From Bog-473 sp963744935 (GTDB lineage Bacteria; Actinomycetota; Acidimicrobiia; Acidimicrobiales; RAAP-2): 64,000 bases of DNA. The stretch covers positions 248,001 to 312,000 of the forward strand of contig CAVUVM010000006.1 of the NCBI GenBank assembly GCA_963744935.1, written 5' to 3'. The translations under genes and the position numbers were made by a program. Of this stretch, positions 44,413-53,194 are shown piece after piece; positions within the stretch are counted from its first letter, which is position 1; the number at the start of each line of letters is the position of its first letter. The notes beneath the pieces were generated by a model. It was not told where the DNA came from and ran no database searches. It was given only the letters and a program-made list of their open reading frames with translations.

Positions 44413-44907
44413 GTGGGATTGGCTAGTGCCGAGAAGCCAGACGAGGACCGGCACATCCGAGGGTCAAACCCATCCCGCTGCGGACCCCGCGGGTCCGCAG
44501 AGCCGGGCTGGGACGGAACGAAGCTCCTAGCGTCTGTAGGCCGCGCACACCTTCGATACGGCGAGTGGCTACGCCGAGAGAAGCGTCGAGCCGAAGCACG
44601 GGAGCAGCTGCGAACCGCCTTCGACATTTTTGATTCCATTGGTGCCAAAGCATTTGCGAAACGTGCTCAAATCGAACTTCAGGCGGTCGAGGAACGTACG
44701 AAGCGACGTGGTGACGGCATCGCAACTGACCTCACGCCTCGAGAACTTGAGATCGCGCGTTTAGCGGCTATTCGACTGACAAGTCGCGAGATTGCATCTC
44801 AACTGTTCGTCAGTCCTCACACTGTGGAATATCACCTCAGGAAGGTCTTTCAGAAGCTCGGAGTCGGCTCACGGCGAGATCTCGCCATTGCGATGGAGGT
44901 TCTGTAG
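44413..44907 (+). pseudogene. C-terminal fragment of a LuxR-family (LAL-type) regulator
   Basis: This 164-aa frame from GTG 44,413 carries only the last TPR-like repeat (AHLRYGEWLRREKRRAEARE) and the LuxR HTH (LTPRELEIARLAAIRLTSREIA, VEYHLRKVFQKLGVGSRRDL). Full LAL regulators are about 900 aa with an N-terminal ATPase, which is missing here. The first 30 residues look unrelated. It is probably a remnant, though a free LuxR HTH could still bind DNA before the epoxide hydrolase gene 92 nt downstream. Confidence 0.75.
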
Positions 44908-44999
44908 CACCATGGTCTTTGGCTACTCCTGCCTTTCGACGGATTAACTCAAAGCTTGACATCAATCAATTTCGTGCCCGCAGGAAAGGGGTTCCACGG

Positions 45000-46238
45000 A
45001 TGACCTCCAGTACCACAGCGGAAGGCTCGAATGTCAGTATTCGTCCCTTCCAGATCAACATCCCGGAGGAGTCGCTACAGGAGCTCCGCCGCCGTGTGGC
45101 GACACCACGCTGGCCAGACCGTGAGACCGTCGACGATCGCACCCAGGGCATACAGCTGGAAAGGGTGCAGCGGCTCGTCGACTACTGGGCCACTGATTAC
45201 GACTGGCGCAACCTCGAGGCCAGGATGAAAGAGTTCCCCCAGTTCATCACGGAGATCGACGGGCTCGACATCCATTTCATCCATGTCCGCTCGCCTCATG
45301 CGAACGCGCTGCCGCTGATCATGACCCACGGCTGGCCGGGCTCGTTCCTCGAGTTCGTGAAGGTGATCGGGCCGCTCAGCGATCCCGAATCCCATGGAGC
45401 CGGGGCGGAGGACGCCTTCGATCTGGTCGTGCCGTCAATGCCCGGGTTCGGCTTCTCCGCCCGGCCGCAGGCGTCAGGCTGGAATCCCGAACGCATCGCC
45501 GGCGCGTGGGCTGAGCTGATGAGGCGGCTGGGCTATCGGCGCTATGTTTCCCAGGGCGGCGACTGGGGTGCGGTCGTCACGGACGTGTTGGGCCGCCAGG
45601 CCCCGGATGGTCTGGTTGGTATCCACGTCACCACCTTGCTGGGAGCGATCGAACGGCCACCAACGGCGAACACGCAAACGGCGATTCCGCCCGAGGTTGC
45701 CAAGGCGCTCAAGAACGGCGAACCGCCGCCGGCGGGGTTGTCAACCGAGGAAACCATCGCCTATGAGGCATCAAAGAGCTTCGCCGCGATCGGCTCAGGC
45801 TTTCGGGCGATACAGGGCACACGCCCGCAGACGATCGGCTACTCGCTAGCGGACTCGCCGGTCGGCTTGGCCGCCTGGTTCTACGAGAAGTTCACGGAGT
45901 GGACAGACACGGACGGCGAACCCGAGCGCGCCCTCACGAAAGACGAGATGCTCGATGACATCACGCTTTACTGGCTCACGAACACCGCGGCGTCCTCGGC
46001 CCGCATCTACTGGGAGGACACCGTCCACAAAGCCAAGGTCGGCGGCGCGGTCTCGATCCCTGCAGCCGTGAGCAGGTTCCCACGAGAGATCATCCCCCTA
46101 CCGCGCAGCTGGGCCGAGCGCGCCTACCCGAACCTCGTCTACTTCAACGAGCTCGCCAGGGGCGGTCACTTCGCCGCCTGGGAACAACCGGAGCTTTTTA
46201 CGGGCGAGATGCGAGCGGCGTTCAGGTCGCTGCGCTAA
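45000..46238 (+). CDS. Epoxide hydrolase (EHN family alpha/beta hydrolase), copy 2
   Basis: This 412-aa paralogue of the protein at 36,495-37,721 has the same layout: EHN domain (QINIPEESLQELRRRVATPRWP), HGWPGS, nucleophile D188 in GGDWGA and the C-terminal RGGHFAAWEQPELF. The ATG at 45,000 has AGGAAAGGGG upstream. It is transcribed away from the monooxygenase operon, so the cluster is flanked by two epoxide hydrolases. The likely job is opening the epoxide made by the monooxygenase; the two copies may differ in stereochemistry or substrate. Confidence 0.92.
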   Translation: MTSSTTAEGSNVSIRPFQINIPEESLQELRRRVATPRWPDRETVDDRTQGIQLERVQRLVDYWATDYDWRNLEARMKEFPQFITEIDGLDIHFIHVRSPHANALPLIMTHGWPGSFLEFVKVIGPLSDPESHGAGAEDAFDLVVPSMPGFGFSARPQASGWNPERIAGAWAELMRRLGYRRYVSQGGDWGAVVTDVLGRQAPDGLVGIHVTTLLGAIERPPTANTQTAIPPEVAKALKNGEPPPAGLSTEETIAYEASKSFAAIGSGFRAIQGTRPQTIGYSLADSPVGLAAWFYEKFTEWTDTDGEPERALTKDEMLDDITLYWLTNTAASSARIYWEDTVHKAKVGGAVSIPAAVSRFPREIIPLPRSWAERAYPNLVYFNELARGGHFAAWEQPELFTGEMRAAFRSLR

Positions 46239-46850
46239 TCGGTGCACACCGGAAGCAGCCAGGACGCATCGAAGAGTCAAGCCACCACCGCAGTGGACCA
46301 AGGAGAAGGGACTGCTGCACCATCCCTAGCAGCTCGCCCGCCGCGGCGACGGTGTAGACGAGGCGCTCGTCAGGTGTCTGTGGAATGCGGATGGATGTGC
46401 TCATGGACGCCACGGTGGGCTGTGGACGTCCACAAAAACGTCCACAGAAACGTCCACAGCTGGGACTTCTTGGAGATTTCGTGGCTCGTGCGGCGAGAGG
46501 CAGGGCGGTCAAGGGCGGCGGAGCCGAGGCGTCCGACGTGTCGGCGCCGTCCCTTGAGGGCCCGGGCACACTCCCTGGACACAATGGCGTTGGCCGGCCC
46601 CCGGGGGCCGGCCTGTGTGCGCCGTTGTCCGCTGTCACAACGGTCGATCCCGCCAGGACGACGTCGGCGAGCCGGGCGGTGAGCACCGACAGGTGCATGT
46701 GTGTGTCTGACAATTCCACGACCAAATCGCGATCGGCTGGAAGGAACAGAAGACGATTCCAGTCAGCGGACAAAGCGGCCTGACTTCAGGCGGGCGATCC
46801 AAGACAGGGCCCGCCTAGAAGGGTGACACCCCTCCGATAGCGTGCGGAAA
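46239..46850. other. 612-nt region before the helicase
   Basis: No convincing gene is found; overlapping short frames on both strands disagree in composition with the neighbours. The notable content is a 14-bp palindrome with repeated half-sites at 46,421-46,461. Confidence 0.5.
46421..46461. repeat. Palindrome plus three 12-bp direct repeats
   Basis: TGTGGACGTCCACA (46,421-46,434) is a perfect palindrome. ACGTCCACANNN then recurs with a 12-bp period at 46,426, 46,438 and 46,450 (spacers AAA, GAA, GCT). Such iterated half-sites suggest a DNA-binding protein target, an iteron-like origin, or an operator. Confidence 0.65.
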
Positions 46851-49820
46851 ATGACGAGCCCGGGGCCGCGCGAGCTTGGGCGAGGGGTCGTCGTCGCGGT
46901 CGGCTCGGTCCCTCCCGAACCGTGGCAGGACTGCCCGCGTCTGTCGATCGACGAAGCGGTCCTGGGGGATCCGGAGCCGGCGGTGACCGCTCTACATCGA
47001 GCATGGAGCGAACGGCAACCCGTGGTGGTGGAGCTCGGGATCGATTCCAAGGCGCTGCAAGAGCCCGAGGTCTGTTCGCGTCCGGTCCACAGCCTGAACC
47101 CCAGGTTCGAGTTCACCCAGGAACGCCTGCATTTCCTTGTCTGGGCCAACAACTATGACGCCCGGACGGGAGACCCGGTCTGGTGGCACGGTCGCAAGGC
47201 GGCTCGAAGGTTCAAGCACCTGGGTGTGAACGAGGCTGGGCCGGCAGACATCATGTTGTCCGACGGGACGGCGCTCTACGTCGACGGAGGCCCGTTCGTG
47301 CCGCCACCGCTCCCGAGCGGCACCGGGATCGTCCATCGATGGAACACCGAGGCGGGGTCGCTGTCGACCGTCGGCCAACTCCCTCCGGACGCAGACCTGG
47401 CCGCCGATCAGCTGGCGGCGGTCCGCCACCAAACCGGGGGTGCGCGGGTGATCGCTCCCGCAGGGTCTGGAAAGACCCGCGTCCTGGCCGAGCGGCTCCG
47501 CCACATCATCGAAGACCGTGGGGCCGAACCGTCCACAGTCACAGCACTGGCCTTCAATACGAAGGCGGCGGCTCAAATGCGCGAGCGGTGCGGCGAGTTA
47601 GTGGCCGACCGGGCTCCGCAGATACAGACGCTCAACAGCGTCGGCTTGCGGACCTGCAACGAGTTCGGGGGCCAGGGGCGCCTACGAGTCCTCGAAGAGC
47701 CACAGGTGCGTGATCTCATCCAGCGGGTCTACGAGGTTCGCCGGCAATCCAATACGGACACCGTCCTGCCCTACATCGACGCCCTCTCGGCGGTTCGGCT
47801 GGGACTCGCGTCGCCGACGACGGTTGAGGATGAAATCCCTGACGCCCGAGGCCTGGCGGCAGGGTTCGATACGTACCGAACTGCGCTCGAGGAAGCCGGG
47901 GCAGTCGACTTCGATGAGCAGATCTATCGGGCCATCGAAATCCTCCTCCGTGATCCGGTCGCTCGAAGCCACGCGCAGCGACGTTGCCGACACCTCCTGG
48001 TCGACGAATTCCAAGACCTGAATGCGGCACACATGTTGCTGATCCGGCTGCTGTGCGCCTCCCACTACAACTGCTTTGGCGTGGGCGATGACGATCAGGT
48101 CATCTATGGCTACTCGGGAGCGACGCCCGAGTACCTGATCAACTTCGAAGAGTACTTTCCGGGGGCCGCTGCGTACGCACTCGAGGTGAACTATCGCTGC
48201 CCCCAAGGAGTGGTCACCGCAGCGAAACATGTTCTTTCGTACAACCGGACGCGGATTGCTAAGACCATCACGACGCTGGCAGAGCGCGATGACACCCTTC
48301 CCACGTTCGACGCACCGCTCAGAGGCCGGAGCACCGTGTCTGTCCTCAGCGAGGAGCCCGACGAACTCCCGATGACCGCCCTGGCCGCCATCGCGGCGTG
48401 GCGGGCTAGCGGGGTCGCTGTCGAGGACATCGCGGTGCTTGCACGAGTCAATTCGGCCCTCCTCCCCGTCCAAGTGGCGCTGGTCGACGCCGGCGTGCCG
48501 TGCACGGCCCCGGTCGGACCCCGGGTGCTGCAGCGCACGGGAATCCGGACCGCGCTTGCCTACCTGCGAATGGCCCAGTCACCGGAATCCATACGCCCGG
48601 AGGACGTGATCGAGACGATTCGAAGGCCGTCTCGGGGAATCGCGCCAAAGGTCCAAGAGATGTTGACCAAGCGAAGCGCGACGTCGTTGGCGGACATCCG
48701 AAGGCTGCCGGGCTGGCTCTCCGGACGGGACGTGCCGAAGCTGTCGGACTACGCGGACTCGATCGAGTCGGTGGTACGTGCCAGCCGGAAGTCCACGGCG
48801 GCCGCGCTGAGGGCCATCCGGGTACAAGTTGGCCTCGGTACGACGATGGACGTACTTGACGGTTCCGGCGGAGCGGCCGACCGTTCCACGCACCTGGATG
48901 ACCTTTTGGCGCTGGAGTCCTTGGCGTCGTTGCACCCAGAAGCCGCGACGTTCGAGACGTGGCTCAGGGGGCTCCTCGACAAGGGCTCGTCGGAGGGGCC
49001 TGCCGTCCATGTCTCTACGATCCACAAGATCAAGGGCCGCGAGTGGGGACACGTCGTTGTCTACGGGGCGTCGAAGGGGCTGCTCCCCCACCGCTTGAGT
49101 GACGATATCGAGGAAGAGCGCCGAGTGTTCCACGTCGCCCTCACGCGCGCCGTTCGTCAGATCGTGTTCATGGCCGACCGCAACGAACCGTCGCCGTTTC
49201 TCGATGAGCTGGATGGAAGCCGTCCCCACAGCCCGCTCATTGCGGGAACGGCCGTTGACGGAGGTGGCGGAGACCGCCCGCCGACGCCGTGGGCCACGCG
49301 TCTGCGAAAGGGCGAGCACAAGCCGTCCGACCGACGCCGATCGAAAGAAGAGCGGCGGAGGGGACGCTGGCACAGCCAGCCAAAGACCGGGCCCGAGAGG
49401 GTCGCTGAGATCGGCCTCGAGATCGAACACGGAGGGCACACGGGTCCGGTGATCGATCTCACGGAATCAGCGGCCATGATCAAGGTCGGCACTGTCCAAC
49501 TCAAGGTGCCCTTCGGGACCGACGTGCGCGTGGACGGAGCACTGGTGCGCTTGAGCGCGCCAGGTGGAGCCGACACAAAGGAAGTCGAAAGGCGAGAGGC
49601 GGCGCTCCGGCGATGGCGGTCGGAGGCAGCGAAGGAGGCCGCCGTGCCGGCGTACGTGGTCCTGAACGACAGCGAGCTTGTTGGCATCGCAGCCTGTGCA
49701 CCTTCCACGCTCGGCGAACTCGCGGGGTGCAAGGGGATGGGGCCGATACGGCTCGAGAGATGGGGCGATGAACTGTTGGCGGCGCTGACCACTCTCGGTG
49801 ACGACGAGCCGCTGGCGTAG
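46851..49820 (+). CDS. UvrD/Rep-type superfamily 1 helicase with N-terminal extension
   Basis: This is an ATP-dependent DNA helicase of about 989 aa. Motifs are Walker A APAGSGKT (202-209), LAFNTKAAAQMRERC, LLVDEFQDLNAAH, GVGDDDQVIYGYSGA, LEVNYRCPQ, VSTIHKIKGREWGHVVVYG and FHVALTRAV. The C-terminus resembles an HRDC-like helical domain (LNDSELVGIAACAPSTLGEL). The first 185 residues are an unusual extension with no recognised fold. ATG 46,851 is preferred; GTG 46,842 is in frame. It is the last gene before attR. A part in element maintenance or defence is inference. Confidence 0.9.
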   Translation: MTSPGPRELGRGVVVAVGSVPPEPWQDCPRLSIDEAVLGDPEPAVTALHRAWSERQPVVVELGIDSKALQEPEVCSRPVHSLNPRFEFTQERLHFLVWANNYDARTGDPVWWHGRKAARRFKHLGVNEAGPADIMLSDGTALYVDGGPFVPPPLPSGTGIVHRWNTEAGSLSTVGQLPPDADLAADQLAAVRHQTGGARVIAPAGSGKTRVLAERLRHIIEDRGAEPSTVTALAFNTKAAAQMRERCGELVADRAPQIQTLNSVGLRTCNEFGGQGRLRVLEEPQVRDLIQRVYEVRRQSNTDTVLPYIDALSAVRLGLASPTTVEDEIPDARGLAAGFDTYRTALEEAGAVDFDEQIYRAIEILLRDPVARSHAQRRCRHLLVDEFQDLNAAHMLLIRLLCASHYNCFGVGDDDQVIYGYSGATPEYLINFEEYFPGAAAYALEVNYRCPQGVVTAAKHVLSYNRTRIAKTITTLAERDDTLPTFDAPLRGRSTVSVLSEEPDELPMTALAAIAAWRASGVAVEDIAVLARVNSALLPVQVALVDAGVPCTAPVGPRVLQRTGIRTALAYLRMAQSPESIRPEDVIETIRRPSRGIAPKVQEMLTKRSATSLADIRRLPGWLSGRDVPKLSDYADSIESVVRASRKSTAAALRAIRVQVGLGTTMDVLDGSGGAADRSTHLDDLLALESLASLHPEAATFETWLRGLLDKGSSEGPAVHVSTIHKIKGREWGHVVVYGASKGLLPHRLSDDIEEERRVFHVALTRAVRQIVFMADRNEPSPFLDELDGSRPHSPLIAGTAVDGGGGDRPPTPWATRLRKGEHKPSDRRRSKEERRRGRWHSQPKTGPERVAEIGLEIEHGGHTGPVIDLTESAAMIKVGTVQLKVPFGTDVRVDGALVRLSAPGGADTKEVERREAALRRWRSEAAKEAAVPAYVVLNDSELVGIAACAPSTLGELAGCKGMGPIRLERWGDELLAALTTLGDDEPLA

Positions 49821-49990
49821 CCATGTCACGCGTCGGTACCTCGACAACACGGACGAACTGCCTGGATCTCACCCACTATCCGCCCCACTATCTGCAGTGA
49901 TACGGGACGCGATGCACTTAATTCAACGGACTGGTCGTGGACATAAGCCCACGTCAAAGACTTACACGGACGGGATGGACTCCGTGGCCG

Positions 49991-50037
49991 CGGACTCTTA
50001 ATCCGCAGGTTTCGGGTTCAAATCCCGAGGGGCGCAC
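49991..50037 (+). repeat. attR, 47-bp direct repeat copy 2
   Basis: This is identical to 18,347-18,393, the tRNA-Lys 3' half. No 5' half of a tRNA precedes it, so it is the displaced copy that marks the right end of the island. Confidence 0.93.
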
Positions 50038-50160
50038 TGAATGGGTTGTACTGCCACGGCTGATGTGTCTTCTTTCCCTAACGGGTGATCTGAGACGCAG
50101 TAACGGCTGATCCTTGACACCCGGTCCCCACCGGTCTGCGCTGCTGAGAGCCGCGAGGAG

Positions 50161-50289
50161 GTGGGCCAAGTCCTCGTGGAGCTCGGCAAAGTGGAACAGC
50201 GTTATGACGCGGTCCTCGCCGTCATCCGAGACGGCCTGACCCTCAGCGAGGCGGCGATCGCCTATGGGGTGCATCGCTGGTGGAGGTAG
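50161..50289 (+). pseudogene. IS481-type transposase N-terminal fragment
   Basis: The open frame reads GQVLVELGKVEQRYDAVLAV and then LTLSEAAIAYGVHRW, the typical N-terminal helix-turn-helix of IS481-family transposases, and stops at 50,289. The match ends exactly where minus-strand integrase-like sequence begins, so this is a deletion junction. There is no catalytic domain. Confidence 0.65.
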
Positions 50290-50355
50290 CGGTAGTCGGC
50301 GATGGTCTTCTCGGCCCCGCCCTTCTCGGCGGCCAGTAACCGCTCGGTGATTTGA
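50262..50355 (-). pseudogene. Integrase core-binding-domain fragment
   Basis: On the minus strand the text ITERLLAAEKGGAEKTIADY then RYLHQRC matches LTEHLAAEKGRTDKTITDY then RYLHQRW of the island integrase (residues about 175-200). Only about 28 codons remain. It is evidence of another, related element once integrated at this tRNA. Confidence 0.6.
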
Positions 50356-50448
50356 ATCTGTTGAGGCCGCCTCAGGTTCAGCGCGGACCAGCCCGAAGGG
50401 GTGGCCCGCGCCAAGAAGGCCCTGGCGGCTGAGTGAGCGAAGAGTCGG

Positions 50449-51960
50449 TCAGGTCCACGAAGGGGGAATCTTGGCGCAGGCCTCCCGCCAATCCTGCCGC
50501 CACTCACCATGCAATCTGGTGCGCTCGTGCCGCTGGAGAGAGATGAGCTCGCCGGCGGCGATTGCACTATCGGGCACCTTCGCGGCCGCTTCACGTAACC
50601 ACGCTTCAGCGACGACGGCGTCCTGATGGTCACCAAGCCGGCTCTGGACGTTCGCCACGGCGGCAGCGAAACGGGCCGCTCGATGGCCGGCGACCGGCGT
50701 GACAGCTTCAGCCGCATACCGACACCGCTTCGAGAGTATGCGGATCCTGTGAAGTTCTGGGTCCGACGGGGTGTCGCCCAGTGCCGAAACCGCCTTGCGC
50801 AGTCTCCGCCATGCCGGGCGGACGAAGCGTCCGGCGGCCTCGGCAGCGCTCCCGTCGATGGCTGCGCCATGCTCCACGTCGAAGGGTGGGTGGATGGCAG
50901 CAAAGACCAGGGCGTCGAGCAGCGCAACGTAACGGCGGCTTCTCAGGGCCCTCAGCATGCTCGTACGGGCGGAGTCAGCTTGGTTGGTCAGGAGCGCGAG
51001 GAGGGACTTTCCCATGATGGATTCTGGCTCAGGCACCATTAGCACCTGGGATCGGAGCCGGTCACCCAGGACTTCCATGTCACGTACCGTTCCGACCGAG
51101 GTGCCGAGCCAGCGGAGTTCGTCGCGCCACTTTCGCGCCAGGTCCTCCTGGAGAAGCGAGTTGAACGTGTTTAGGTCGGACCGAAGTCTTCGGGCACCGA
51201 CCCGAAGCTGATGGACGTCTTCGGGGTTCTCGCCGAGTCGCACACCCGCATCGTGGTGCAGGATCTGTACCACGGAGCGGGTGATGGCGTGGCGGACTAA
51301 TACTCCAAGAGAGGATCGTCTGTCGACGTTCGATACGGTCACCTCGGGAGGCTTCAGTGCGCGGGGCCCGAGCGCCCGGAGCAGCTTGGGGACCGGCCGC
51401 TCAGCGCGGCATCCTGCCACGACGAGCCGGTCGATGGCGGCCGCCAGGACATGATCTGCATCGGATCCAGGTGTGAGAATTTCGATCTCGATCTCACGGA
51501 ACCCGCCCGTGTGCTGTCGGCCCTGGTACACCATCACAGAGTCATCCACAAGCTCTGCCAACTGTTTGCCGTTGGCGTCGCGGAGTCCTGAAGGACTCCG
51601 GTCAGTAATGAGTCGTGCGACGTCGACTAAGGGACGAGAGCGCACGTAGGCGCAGACGATGTCGCGGGCCGCGAACGGCGGAGTGATGGGCGATCCCTCG
51701 AACCTAAGCTCGCGCCGTACGAGCGCCGTCCCATTTTCGGCTACAGGTAGTTTCAGGGTCCAACGGGGTCCGACTTCACCGGTTCGACAACGAAGCGTTA
51801 TGCCTTGGCGGGCTAAGTCGAGTTCCGCCGTGTCGTAATAGGTGGCTTCAAGGTGTCGCTCACCGAGTGAGCGCGAAGACACGCCTGCAATGACCCCGTC
51901 AAGACTTGGGAGTTGAAGCGCCAAAGGGGCGATTAGCTTCGCTTCGCGCTCAGTGCTCAC
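50449..51960 (-). CDS. CYTH and CHAD domain protein
   Basis: This 503-aa protein has an N-terminal CYTH triphosphate-tunnel domain (STEREAKLIAP carrying the ExExK-type start, then YYDTAELDLARQGITLRCR and WTLKLP) and a C-terminal CHAD helical domain (about 215-500) with EDVHQLRVGARRLRSDLNTF and LHRIRILSKRCRYAAEAV. CHAD domains bind polyphosphate and CYTH domains handle triphosphates. The acidic start here reads EREAK rather than a perfect ExExK. A role in polyphosphate metabolism or granules is expected. Confidence 0.92.
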   Translation of the reverse strand: MSTEREAKLIAPLALQLPSLDGVIAGVSSRSLGERHLEATYYDTAELDLARQGITLRCRTGEVGPRWTLKLPVAENGTALVRRELRFEGSPITPPFAARDIVCAYVRSRPLVDVARLITDRSPSGLRDANGKQLAELVDDSVMVYQGRQHTGGFREIEIEILTPGSDADHVLAAAIDRLVVAGCRAERPVPKLLRALGPRALKPPEVTVSNVDRRSSLGVLVRHAITRSVVQILHHDAGVRLGENPEDVHQLRVGARRLRSDLNTFNSLLQEDLARKWRDELRWLGTSVGTVRDMEVLGDRLRSQVLMVPEPESIMGKSLLALLTNQADSARTSMLRALRSRRYVALLDALVFAAIHPPFDVEHGAAIDGSAAEAAGRFVRPAWRRLRKAVSALGDTPSDPELHRIRILSKRCRYAAEAVTPVAGHRAARFAAAVANVQSRLGDHQDAVVAEAWLREAAAKVPDSAIAAGELISLQRHERTRLHGEWRQDWREACAKIPPSWT

Positions 51961-52113
51961 GGCGCCTCCGGCATGGCCTTTGGCCGACCATAGAGCCTCA
52001 CGTGGCCTTTCGCCCGTTCAATCGTCCGTCGCCGACGCTTCGGCTTATGGGAGCACTACTGGACACTCGGGGGAGAATTTGGAGCCGAGCAGTCACTGCC
52101 GGACACTGCATCA

Positions 52114-52527
52114 TTAGGCCACTTCCGTTCGGGCGTCGAGGTCGATGTTCACCCGTGGGGGGTGCTCGAGGCTGTTGTGGACGGTGCAGTGCGAGGCCAC
52201 GGCGAGGAGCGCCGCATGTCGCTCGTCTGGCACGCCGTTTGGCACCCGGACCGAGAGGGAGATCTCGCCAACTCGCACCGGACCCTCTGCCATTGTGAAC
52301 TCAGCGCTCACGGACAGGCCATCGGTGGGCAGATCGTGGCGGACGAGGAATCGCCGGGCGTAGAAGGCGACGCAAGATGCCAGGCTGACGACGAATAGTT
52401 CGGTCGGCGTAGGAGCGGCGTCTCCTCCCCCTTCATCGATTGGTTGATCGGTATGCAGTACGTGATGACGGATGGCAATCTCGAAGAGATCACCGCCTTT
52501 GTGATCGACGCGGATGAGGTGGTCCAT
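52114..52527 (-). CDS. OsmC family peroxiredoxin-like protein
   Basis: This 137-aa OsmC-like protein carries the two redox cysteines in LASCVAFYARRFL (C52) and ASHCTVHNSL. The family reduces organic hydroperoxides using thiols. It starts 3 nt after the stop of the 65-aa gene upstream, in a small operon behind DosR-like boxes. It fits the stress theme of the right flank. Confidence 0.88.
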   Translation of the reverse strand: MDHLIRVDHKGGDLFEIAIRHHVLHTDQPIDEGGGDAAPTPTELFVVSLASCVAFYARRFLVRHDLPTDGLSVSAEFTMAEGPVRVGEISLSVRVPNGVPDERHAALLAVASHCTVHNSLEHPPRVNIDLDARTEVA

Positions 52528-52530
52528 CGG

Positions 52531-52728
52531 TCAGGTGAAGAGGCCGTGACCGCCGGGGGCCAGGCTGTGGAATTCACCGACAGGGAGGATGTCCTTGACC
52601 TGGGGGATGAAATCGTCCTGCTCCAGGCGCAAGAGCTCGACCGACGCCTTACGGGCGCATCGGCCGCTACCGCTGTCAGCGATCACCTCGATGAACTCGG
52701 GAATGGGTGGGATGTCGAGGTGGGCCAT
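52531..52728 (-). CDS. Small conserved-looking protein between slipin and OsmC genes
   Basis: This 65-aa protein starts at ATG 52,728 behind GGAGA. It begins MAHLDIPPIPEFIEVIADSG and ends KDILPVGEFHSLAPGGHGLF, with a single Cys. It is a compact soluble protein in the same operon as osmC. No family is recognised; the start 9 codons upstream is also possible. Confidence 0.55.
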   Translation of the reverse strand: MAHLDIPPIPEFIEVIADSGSGRCARKASVELLRLEQDDFIPQVKDILPVGEFHSLAPGGHGLFT

Positions 52729-52748
52729 CTTGGTCTCCGTGTAATGGG

Positions 52749-53012
52749 TCATGACCGACGACAATCCGGGCTGGCGACTGAAGGCTCTGCCCCATCGCCC
52801 CTGGGATCTAGGGTGCACGTTCGGAAGTCGGTCGATCGAAGGACGTTCACGATCGGCAAAATCAGGATTATGCCAGGAGCCTTCTCACCGATGACGCGGC
52901 CGAATCGGAAGACCACGCCCCGCTCGTATTGGTGCACGATATGCACCGCAAGTGCGAGGCCGATGAGGACAACGATCCCGACAACGACGATTATGGGAAT
53001 TAGTGCGTGCAT
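52749..53012 (-). pseudogene. Truncated slipin/SPFH (stomatin-like) protein
   Basis: ATG 53,012 with AAGGAG begins a membrane anchor (LIPIIVVVGIVVLIGLALAV) and the SPFH start HQYERGVVFRFGRVIGEKAPG then IILILPIVNVLR. After about residue 58 the text becomes unrelated and stops at 88 aa, whereas slipins are about 250 aa. An internal deletion has joined the N-terminus to the region before the next gene. Confidence 0.75.
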
Positions 53013-53194
53013 GTCAGTCTCCTTCGGTGATTCGGCGCGCCGACAGTCCTTCAGCAAATCGCACGACGCTCGTCGTTGGCGACTCAAGGCACGACGGGAA
53101 GGACGTGCGGGGCGACGTAGCGAGCCTGATCGGTCCCGTCTCACCACGTCTCCGAAACGCCATGGAGTGATTCAGCCAGGTTCGAACGAAGTGG

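Larger units (their letters stand above)
18347..50037. mobile_element. 31.7 kb integrative genomic island in tRNA-Lys
   Basis: The island is bounded by a perfect 47-bp direct repeat made of the tRNA 3' half, with a tyrosine integrase as first gene. It contains no visible conjugation or replication genes, so it is an integrative element mobilised in trans or a relic. Cargo is a defence-like left part, a methionine sulfoxide repair run, a diiron monooxygenase cluster with epoxide hydrolases, and a helicase. GC is visibly lower at about 20-31 kb than in the flanks, suggesting a mosaic origin. Confidence 0.9.

Noticed and set aside
46421..46461. CRISPR array
   Set aside because: Only three 12-bp units without spacers; no cas genes anywhere in the window.
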